This document shows, piece after piece, positions 12,873 through 18,987 of a DNA stretch of 20,363 nucleotides (positions are counted from its first letter, which is position 1; every line of letters begins with the position of its first letter). The translations under genes were made by a program, and so were the position numbers. Under the pieces are notes generated by a model. The model was not told the origin of the DNA, made no database searches, and was given only the letters and a program-made list of their open reading frames with translations. Origin of the DNA: a virus; the IMG/VR virus record IMGVR_UViG_3300010883_000674, positions 1 through 20,363 of that record; one strand, written 5' to 3'.

Positions 12873-13547
12873 ATGCTGTTCGAAGTCCCATTACAATACT
12901 CAGACCTCACACTAGGTCAATTAATTACCATCCAAACGGAGGTAGATTCTTTCAAGCGTGTAGCAGCCTGTGCGAACATCTCAATAGAGCAGCTCAGAGA
13001 GGCTCCATTACACGATGTAACCAAAGCGGATGAACACCTTAAGGTAATTGCAGAACAGGAGCAAGGGAGGCACCTGAAGGAAATAGAGTTGAACGGACAG
13101 CGATATGGGTTCATCCCGAATTGGCAGGAGTTTACTTTAGGTGAGTGGATAGATATGGAGGAGTACTCTGCGAACTTTTGGGAGAACGCTCACAAGATAA
13201 TAAGCATCCTTTACAGACCGATAGAGAGACAACAGGGTGATGCATACACTATTGCTAAATACACGTCTAAGGAAGATTCTGAAGTGTTCAAGCAGCTACC
13301 TGCTGACCTGTTCGGGGGTTGTATCCTTTTTTTTTTGAGTTCAAGAAGAACACTACTGCACACTATCAAGTCCTCTTTGCTGAAGACGGCAGAGAGCCTG
13401 ACGCTTTCAGCGATAAATGGGGATGGTATCCCGTCCTCCACACCTTATCAGGAGATAAATACCTCCAAATGGAAGCGGTTACTGAGCAGTCTGTCGGCAG
13501 CGTATTCACGCACCTCGCCTATCTCAAAGACCTCCACTTCAAACTAA
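12873..13547 (+). CDS. Tail module protein, 0-frame product; possible tail assembly chaperone
   Basis: Residues 1-150 look like a family common in tail regions of Bacteroidota phages (MLFEVPLQYSDLTLGQLITI at the start; later IELNGQRYGFIPNWQEFTLG, EWIDMEEYSANFWENAHKII, SILYRPIERQQ, and KQLPADLFGGCILFF). The family's function is unknown to me; position suggests a tail chaperone or head-tail connector. At residue ~152 the frame meets a run of ten T (13327-13336). After it the 0 frame gives a Ser/Thr-rich C-terminus (SSRRTLLHTIKSSLLKTAES) to a stop at 13547, while the -1 frame gives a more protein-like, Trp-rich end. The two products would have nearly equal length (224 and about 229 aa). A 29-nt gap precedes it; no clear promoter. 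Confidence 0.65.
   Translation: MLFEVPLQYSDLTLGQLITIQTEVDSFKRVAACANISIEQLREAPLHDVTKADEHLKVIAEQEQGRHLKEIELNGQRYGFIPNWQEFTLGEWIDMEEYSANFWENAHKIISILYRPIERQQGDAYTIAKYTSKEDSEVFKQLPADLFGGCILFFLSSRRTLLHTIKSSLLKTAESLTLSAINGDGIPSSTPYQEINTSKWKRLLSSLSAAYSRTSPISKTSTSN
13326..13336 (+). other. Slippery T10 run: -1 frameshift site or homopolymer error
   Basis: The run contains the heptamer T-TTT-TTT in the 0 frame (13328-13334), which allows tRNAs to slip back one base onto identical codons; ten T also permits polymerase slippage. The frame after the slip stays open to the TGA at 13559-13561, in ATGA overlap with the next gene. The same picture would arise if the true run were 11 T and one were lost in sequencing or assembly. 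No clear pseudoknot was found by eye downstream. Confidence 0.6.
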
Positions 13548-13561
13548 AGGATAAAGGATGA
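13328..13561 (+). CDS. -1 frame extension of the 12873 gene
   Basis: Joined to the first ~152 residues of the upstream frame, this gives a protein of about 229 aa. The extension has FEFKKNTTAHYQVLF, DAFSDKWGWYPVLHTLSGDK and AVTEQSVGSVFTHLAYLKD, where the WGWY...L.GD....VTE....VFT.LAYLKD pattern resembles a known type of phage C-terminus in this neighbourhood, including its spacing. It ends by sharing ATGA with the next gene, as nearly all neighbours do, unlike the 0-frame stop 11 nt earlier. I therefore think this frame is the genuine, or an additional, C-terminus. It is not an independent gene: its only start, TTG at 13319, lies within the run's approach. Confidence 0.55.
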   Translation, partial: FFFEFKKNTTAHYQVLFAEDGREPDAFSDKWGWYPVLHTLSGDKYLQMEAVTEQSVGSVFTHLAYLKDLHFKLKDKG

Positions 13562-14496
13562 TAACGTATAACAACATAATCAATCGGTTTGCTGCGTTCG
13601 TGAATGCCCACAGCTTCCTCGAGACCTTTACTCACGGCTCACCATCAGGTGTAGACTTGGATAAATTTGAGGCTTACCCTTGTATGCACGTTGTGTACAC
13701 AGGGGCTACATACGAAAGTACATCTAAGGAGTATTCTTTTGAGGTGTACATACTTGACCTACCCCCTGACAAGGCTGACAAGGTAGATAATCAGACTCAA
13801 TTAATCAGCAATGCAGAACAGGCAGCAGAGGACATACTTGCTGATATGCGGAATGGGGACAATATCTTTGACTTCGGGCATCATTACAGCGTAACTAACG
13901 CGATGACTAGTCCACTTGAACACGCTGCCTCAAACTCCCTCTCAGGCATCCTCCTTACTATTAGTATTGAGGTGGGGTTCACTCTTGATTCGTGTAACGC
14001 TCCTTTAAAAGGGGTGACATCAGGTGGCAGCACAATACCAAGCGGAGCAGGAGCAGTCATCAGCACGATTAATTACAACACAGCATCAGTCACTACCGTG
14101 ATAGCAGGGGCTAATGTGGTTAAAACTCCTCTCACCTTACCTGCAGACGCAGCAATAGATTTACGCAAGAGCCTTAGTTATAATTTAGATGGTACATTGA
14201 ACCGAAACGGATTATCAGGTCTGAATACAACAGCAACAATAGACGTAGAGTACAGGTTAAAGGCGACAGCCTTAGCAGCAGGGGTAATGGAATTTACTGA
14301 CCAAAGCTCAGGAGTGAATTTTAACCTTAGTGAGACGCATACATTCGCAGCAGCAGGGGAGGTTGAATTAGTCATCAACGAGACAGCAGTAGTCACGGCA
14401 TCAGGTTCTATGGTAACAGGTCTGAGAGTGTTAAGCACCATCGGAGGGACAGTCATTCTACAAGGAGTATCGTTCACCATAAATAACAAATTCTGA
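13558..14496 (+). CDS. Tail completion-like protein with beta-rich C-terminal domain
   Basis: ATG at 13558 overlaps the preceding TGA. The N-terminal ~140 residues (ITYNNIINRFAAFVNAHSFL, DKFEAYPCMHVVYTGATYES, EYSFEVYILDLPPDKADKVD, then a helix and LSGILLTISIEVGF) resemble small tail terminator/completion proteins that cap the tail tube; recognition is by overall layout, not by a firm motif. From about residue 145, after a Gly/Ser-rich linker (TSGGSTIPSGAGAV), there is a separate domain of about 165 residues with alternating beta pattern, no Cys and many Thr/Ala/Val, ending TVILQGVSFTINNKF. It looks like an exposed Ig-like or lectin-like domain on the virion. Cell-surface binding is an inference. 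Confidence 0.55.
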   Translation: MITYNNIINRFAAFVNAHSFLETFTHGSPSGVDLDKFEAYPCMHVVYTGATYESTSKEYSFEVYILDLPPDKADKVDNQTQLISNAEQAAEDILADMRNGDNIFDFGHHYSVTNAMTSPLEHAASNSLSGILLTISIEVGFTLDSCNAPLKGVTSGGSTIPSGAGAVISTINYNTASVTTVIAGANVVKTPLTLPADAAIDLRKSLSYNLDGTLNRNGLSGLNTTATIDVEYRLKATALAAGVMEFTDQSSGVNFNLSETHTFAAAGEVELVINETAVVTASGSMVTGLRVLSTIGGTVILQGVSFTINNKF

Positions 14497-14630
14497 TGCA
14501 CCATAAACTAACTGAGCAAGAAGCGTTCGACCAAAGGAATAAGAGCGACCTTGAACTAATGCAAAGAATCTTCAGTATCCTTGAAGACTTAGAAGAAAGA
14601 CTTATAATAATAGAAAACAAATCAAAGTAA
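14496..14630 (+). CDS. Tiny charged helical protein, 44 aa
   Basis: The ATG at 14496 shares its A with the preceding TGA (TGATG), and the TAA is at 14628-14630. The product begins MHHKLTEQEAFDQRNKSDLE and continues with an Ile/Leu heptad helix (MQRIFSILEDLEERLIIIEN). It is too short for a domain call; it may be a small chaperone or coiled-coil partner. Context supports it: one base separates it from the next small gene and the whole strand is coding here. Confidence 0.5.
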   Translation: MHHKLTEQEAFDQRNKSDLELMQRIFSILEDLEERLIIIENKSK

Positions 14631-14631
14631 T

Positions 14632-14790
14632 ATGCAGCAATTTTTATTAGAGAATTGGGGAGAACTCCTCGTAGCTATTTTAGCACTCGCCAAAGTAGTC
14701 GTTAACCTGACTCCAACATCAACAGACAATAAGGTCTTCGGATGGATTGACACCTTGATAACAGCAATAACAGGTGATAAAAGGCGGTAA
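14632..14790 (+). CDS. Small membrane-associated phage protein, 52 aa
   Basis: ATG at 14632 starts one base after the previous stop. The product MQQFLLENWGELLVAILALA begins with a hydrophobic helix (about residues 11-27) and has a second, weaker one (VFGWIDTLITAI, 35-46), separated by VNLTPTSTDNK. This two-part layout, with a D-N-K-x-F-G-W turn, is repeated in many small phage proteins of unknown role in Bacteroidota and elsewhere. A holin or tail-associated membrane protein is possible. It overlaps the gene at 14774 by 17 nt. Confidence 0.55.
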   Translation: MQQFLLENWGELLVAILALAKVVVNLTPTSTDNKVFGWIDTLITAITGDKRR

Positions 14791-15325
14791 TTACGATGCA
14801 GCCCTCAAGAAGTATGCTGAACTCTTAACGAATGCTGCGAAGCGAACGTTAGGAAATAGAACCATAGGTAAGAATAAGACCTACGGCAAGGCATCAGGGA
14901 AGTTACAGAAGAGTCTGACATTCCAAATCGATGGTGATACGGTTATGTTCGGCTCTCCTGAACCTTCAGCGCAGTTTATTTATTGGGGCGTGAACGGAAC
15001 TCAGAAGGGCAGAGGCTCTCCGTTCTCATATGGCTCAAAGCAACCCCCCATAAGCGCAATTAGAGGATGGATGAAGACAAAGCCCATCAGGTTAAGAGAC
15101 GCTAAGGGAGGTTTCGTGAAGCAAGACGAGGCAGGGCTCAACTCAGCAGCGTTCTTGATAGGACGAGCAATAAAGATGAAGGGAATAGCATCCCTGAAAT
15201 ACTTTGATATTGCATACAAAGAGACTATCGGTAAAGCATCAAACAAACTAGGAGAGGCATTCGCTAAAGACCTATTCAGTCATTTCGAACGTAAAATAGG
15301 GACTATAAAATTGACAAGTAAATGA
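14774..15325 (+). CDS. HK97 gp10-like/tail completion protein
   Basis: GTG start at 14774. The 183-residue protein is basic and contains the segments LTFQIDGDTVMFGSPEPSAQ, FIYWGVNGTQKGRGSPFSYG and KQPPISAIRGWMKTKPIRLR, then AFLIGRAIKMKGI and a C-terminal helix (LGEAFAKDLFSHFERKIGTI). This layout agrees with the HK97 gp10-like family, which joins head and tail. The conserved pattern of Tyr/Trp, YWGVNGTQ and PFSYG is seen in Bacteroidota phages. It likely works with the gene at 13558 as a neck/tail completion factor. Its stop shares ATGA with the next gene. Confidence 0.6.
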   Translation: MIKGGNYDAALKKYAELLTNAAKRTLGNRTIGKNKTYGKASGKLQKSLTFQIDGDTVMFGSPEPSAQFIYWGVNGTQKGRGSPFSYGSKQPPISAIRGWMKTKPIRLRDAKGGFVKQDEAGLNSAAFLIGRAIKMKGIASLKYFDIAYKETIGKASNKLGEAFAKDLFSHFERKIGTIKLTSK

Positions 15326-16587
15326 GCGCAACAATCGCATCCGCACCTGCTAATTTCCAATTAGCTAATCAACCCCTAATATACCACGTTAGTTACGCCA
15401 CGTCTATACCCGACAGGTTTGTCGTAGAGGTATTTGAGGAAGGAATAACTGCAGCTATCTCAACGCTCTATTTAACGCCTAACGTTACAGGTAATGCCTT
15501 CTTTGATTTAGGTGAAGTAATACGTAATAAGGTAGAAGTAGATTACAGAAATAGCATAGGTACTCTTGTTTTTACACGCATATCTTCAGCCTTTACTATG
15601 GGTGTTCTAGGCTGTAGGAAGTTCACCGTCAAAGTAGGCACGTACACAGGGGGGGTTATCTCTTTGAATAACGCTAGTGCTTCCACAATAATCATAGGAG
15701 GGGCAGGACAAGCATCAGAATCTAACCCTAGGGACATATCATCATACTACCCCCTCTCAACAGGCTCTAAGACTTGGCTAACAGACCGAGTACCTGATAG
15801 CGACAACGTTATACACTACGACACTTCTGATGATTCTTTAATTTCTGTAGCCTTCCTTAATGACAGCACCCTTGTCCCCACTATACAAACTAAGGTAATA
15901 TACAAGTTATTCAAAAATGCTACGCAGTTAGGTGCTGACGACTTTTGGGTTCTTGATGCTGCTGATGGCGCACAGCTACCTGCAGCTACTGACATCCCTA
16001 AGAAGTTGACATATATGGGAATAGGTGCTCGTAATTTGAATCACGTTCCTTGGGCTTCACGCCCTGCTGCGTTTGCAGGGTGGACTCACTACGAGATTTT
16101 TCTAGCTAATACAGGCGGTGGTAGATTAAGTTCAACAATTAGGGTTCACAGAATTTGTCCTGTACAAACTAAGCATAAAAACTATATGCTATATTGGGAT
16201 AATTCACTCGGTGGATGGGACTCACTTATCTTCTCGGGCAGAACAGAACAGACTGATATGACATCTTACAAAACCTATCGGAAGCAAACAGGAGATTTCA
16301 ACGCTGCAACCCTGTCATTCGACACTCAAGCTAGAGAGACTGCAGCGTATCAAGTGACAGGGAAAACGTCATATAAATTAATGAGCTTAGATTTCTCATT
16401 TGCAGATATTGAGTTACTAAAATATGCAATTAGAGGGAAGCAGCTATTCCTGCGTAACGATGATGACATTAACGATAAGCCTATTCCTGTTAATATGGAT
16501 ACCAAAAGTTACTCTTTGAGAGAGCCCTTCTCAGGAGTGTTCTCAGTTTCTTTAACAGTCACCCTAGCACAGGTAATAAGATGTTAA
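15322..16587 (+). CDS. Large tail structural protein, 421 aa (tail tip candidate)
   Basis: This protein is beta-rich with many Thr/Ser/Gly residues and no catalytic motif. Recognisable patches are the N-terminal ASAPANFQLANQPLIYHVSY (an immunoglobulin-like start), a Gly/Ala-rich loop (TIIIGGAGQASESNP), a middle WVLDAADGAQLPAATDIPKK, and a C-terminal half with YMLYWDNSLGGWDSLIFSGR, a Trp/Gly motif I associate with tail proteins of Bacteroidota phages. The end (REPFSGVFSVSLTVTLAQVI) is a beta-strand pattern. It is the right length and context for a distal tail or tail-tip protein; no specific homologue can be named. It overlaps the 748-aa gene by 7 nt. Confidence 0.55.
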   Translation: MSATIASAPANFQLANQPLIYHVSYATSIPDRFVVEVFEEGITAAISTLYLTPNVTGNAFFDLGEVIRNKVEVDYRNSIGTLVFTRISSAFTMGVLGCRKFTVKVGTYTGGVISLNNASASTIIIGGAGQASESNPRDISSYYPLSTGSKTWLTDRVPDSDNVIHYDTSDDSLISVAFLNDSTLVPTIQTKVIYKLFKNATQLGADDFWVLDAADGAQLPAATDIPKKLTYMGIGARNLNHVPWASRPAAFAGWTHYEIFLANTGGGRLSSTIRVHRICPVQTKHKNYMLYWDNSLGGWDSLIFSGRTEQTDMTSYKTYRKQTGDFNAATLSFDTQARETAAYQVTGKTSYKLMSLDFSFADIELLKYAIRGKQLFLRNDDDINDKPIPVNMDTKSYSLREPFSGVFSVSLTVTLAQVIRC

Positions 16588-18827
16588 GGTTAACTCTTTG
16601 GAGCGCAGCAGGAGGAGGTCAGTACAACGTAGACCTGTACGAGAACGTGCCTGTGAACCTTACCTATCAGTTCTCTGATGTGACACAGATTAATAAAGCT
16701 AAAGGTTCTTATTCTCAGACATTCAGGATACCTGCAACGAAGGCAAATAAGAGGTTCTTCGAGACTCTTGAAGACGCGACTTTACAACCTACTACAAGAT
16801 ACAGCGTTAAAAGAAAGATAATAGCTGAGCTGAGCTACAATACCATACCCTTAATGAGGGGCTACATTCAAATAAAGAAGGCTATTATTCAGAAGAAAGA
16901 CTTTGCTGACTTTGAGATAATCTTCTTTGGTGAGGTTCTCACACTAGCTAAAGCATTGCAAGAGAAGGACATATCAGACCTTGATACATCAGCCCTTAAC
17001 CACGATTGTACCTACACTAATGTAGTGAACTCTTGGTATGGCGCAGGGGGTTTATTATCAGGCAATGTCGTTTACGGAGTTATGGATAAGGGGAGGAATT
17101 GGACAGAGGCTGACGATGGGGTATTCTATAACTCATTTGTAGACCAATACAATGGAATATGGGCTGCTGAACTTACCCCCTTTATCAGGGTAAAATGGTT
17201 GCTCGATAAGATTCTCAGCACAGGGGGGTTCACTTACTCCTCAGCGTTCTTTGATACAGCTAACGTAGCCAAGATGTATTTAGCTGCTTATAACGGCTCA
17301 ACTTTAGTCAGGGCAGAGGAGAGTTCAGCAGAGACCGAAGTAGCAGCAGCAGGATTAGCAAGTGATTTCGCACTAACTTCATCGTATCAGACTATCCCTA
17401 TCGTTGACACGGTAACAGGGGGGTATGACTATGGTTCTAATTTCAGTAACACGACTCACAAGTGGACTGCTCCTTATGATTGCTTAGTCACCGTCTCCAC
17501 GAGAACTAACCCTGTTAATAATCAAACGAACCTTTATGACCTTCGTACTTACATAAATAGCGCGTTAGCAGTTACGACAGCAGGTGGAGGAGGGAACACG
17601 ACATATCAGCGTCTGTGCTTAGCAGGAAATACCGTCTATTTTACAGCGAAGAGACAGGGGCAACAGGGAGTTACTCTTGACGCACTCGGAGCAGGTCGGA
17701 ATGAGGGAACTTGGATTAGGATAGACGCTGTCTCAGAGCAGTTGATGGGGCAGACCGTCTTGATGAATGGCAACCTACCAAAGATTAAGCAAATAGATTT
17801 CCTTATGGGGCTTCAGAAGATGTTTAATTTAGTCTTCGTACCTGACACTAACAAGCCTAATCACCTTATCATAGAGCCTTTACAGGACTATGTTGCGACA
17901 GGTACTCAGAAAGATTGGACGAATAAGATAGACTACACTAAGGACGTTATAGTACAACCAACGACAGACCTGCAGCGCAATGTGTTAGATTGGACTCACT
18001 CTGCAGGACAGGACTTCGTTAACGTAGCTGTTCAGAACTCTACTGACAGGGTGTATGGACGGATGAGGATACGTGACACAGATAATGACTTCGCAACAGG
18101 AGAACAAGAGATTAAAACTCCTTTCTCCCCCTACCTGCTGACCAACATACCCTCTTCAGATATTACCATTCACAGGGCAATAGACAAGGACGGAAACGGA
18201 GTAAAAGAACCTAAACCACAAATAGCTTATTTCAATGGTGCGAGTGCTAATATCCCGTGGTATTTAAGGGACGCTGCAGGAACGGAACAAATTCAGACTA
18301 GTTTCCCATACTTCTCAAATTACGATGCGGTTAATCCTAGTGTGACAAATAACGACCTTAACTTTGGTTATGAGATTGCTTTCTTTGCTACTGACGCACA
18401 CCCTCTAAATACTCTCTATTATAAGTATTGGATGAGCTACGTAAATGAGCTGTACTCAGAAACGTCAAGGCTACTCACAGCCTATGTCAAATTAACCAAA
18501 GCAGACATTCAAGACTTCGAGTTCTCTGATAAAATATACATCAAGAACGCATACTACCGAGTATTGAAGATTAGCAACTACGATGCTACAACGGGGGGGT
18601 CTGTTCAAGTTCATATGATTAAGGTTATGTCAGACATTAAGGATTGCGTTGACGTTCCTTCAGGGCAAAAGACAGACGGAGTAATAGTTTTCAATGGAAG
18701 TAATACCGACTACGGCTCTCAAGCCTGTTGTGAGCGTTATGGGTACGTATGGATTAATCGTAAATTAGGGACAAGTCAATGCTACCCTCGTGCTATCGCA
18801 CCACAACCTGCTACATCAAATGGATAA
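16581..18827 (+). CDS. Large tail tip/baseplate-like protein, 748 aa
   Basis: The N-terminus (LTLWSAAGGGQYNVDLYENV, then DVTQINKAKGSYSQTFRIPA and TKANKRFFE) is a pattern I associate with a phage tail protein family in Bacteroidota; it probably forms the tail hub or spike base. The middle is long and beta-rich, with LIIEPLQDYVATGTQKDWTN and DVIVQPTTDLQRNVLDWTHS. The C-terminal ~55 residues are Cys-containing (CVDVPSGQKTDG, YGSQACCERYGYVW, SQCYP), which may be a small disulfide or metal-bound tip domain, unlike the Cys-poor body. Host receptor binding by the C-terminal part is possible. It overlaps the next small gene by 8 nt. Confidence 0.55.
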   Translation: MLRLTLWSAAGGGQYNVDLYENVPVNLTYQFSDVTQINKAKGSYSQTFRIPATKANKRFFETLEDATLQPTTRYSVKRKIIAELSYNTIPLMRGYIQIKKAIIQKKDFADFEIIFFGEVLTLAKALQEKDISDLDTSALNHDCTYTNVVNSWYGAGGLLSGNVVYGVMDKGRNWTEADDGVFYNSFVDQYNGIWAAELTPFIRVKWLLDKILSTGGFTYSSAFFDTANVAKMYLAAYNGSTLVRAEESSAETEVAAAGLASDFALTSSYQTIPIVDTVTGGYDYGSNFSNTTHKWTAPYDCLVTVSTRTNPVNNQTNLYDLRTYINSALAVTTAGGGGNTTYQRLCLAGNTVYFTAKRQGQQGVTLDALGAGRNEGTWIRIDAVSEQLMGQTVLMNGNLPKIKQIDFLMGLQKMFNLVFVPDTNKPNHLIIEPLQDYVATGTQKDWTNKIDYTKDVIVQPTTDLQRNVLDWTHSAGQDFVNVAVQNSTDRVYGRMRIRDTDNDFATGEQEIKTPFSPYLLTNIPSSDITIHRAIDKDGNGVKEPKPQIAYFNGASANIPWYLRDAAGTEQIQTSFPYFSNYDAVNPSVTNNDLNFGYEIAFFATDAHPLNTLYYKYWMSYVNELYSETSRLLTAYVKLTKADIQDFEFSDKIYIKNAYYRVLKISNYDATTGGSVQVHMIKVMSDIKDCVDVPSGQKTDGVIVFNGSNTDYGSQACCERYGYVWINRKLGTSQCYPRAIAPQPATSNG

Positions 18828-18987
18828 AGGAGAAAAGATACTAGAAGCGATAACGCTATTGAAGGGAATGGATACCCCCCTGAAGATTCCTTTCTATCAC
18901 TACGTGCTTGATTACGCACTAACCGCTATATTCCTCGCTCTATATGCTTGGGGAATTTACGCTATAATTTCTTGGCTATGGGTATGA
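18820..18987 (+). CDS. Small membrane protein, 55 aa
   Basis: I chose the ATG at 18820 (MDKGEKILEA) over an upstream GTG at 18790 because it gives a normal charged N-terminus and only a short overlap with the tail gene. The product has a soluble amphipathic first half (ILEAITLLKGMDTPLKIPFY) and a single hydrophobic segment at about residues 31-55 (LDYALTAIFLALYAWGIYAI and following), so it is a likely one-pass membrane protein. It directly precedes the tape measure with an ATGA overlap. Possible roles are holin-like or tail assembly; nothing decides between them. Confidence 0.55.
   Translation: MDKGEKILEAITLLKGMDTPLKIPFYHYVLDYALTAIFLALYAWGIYAIISWLWV

Noticed and set aside
14178-14504. Antisense ORF of 108 codons in the tail gene
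   Set aside because: It runs against the coding strand of the tail completion-like gene and has no independent support.
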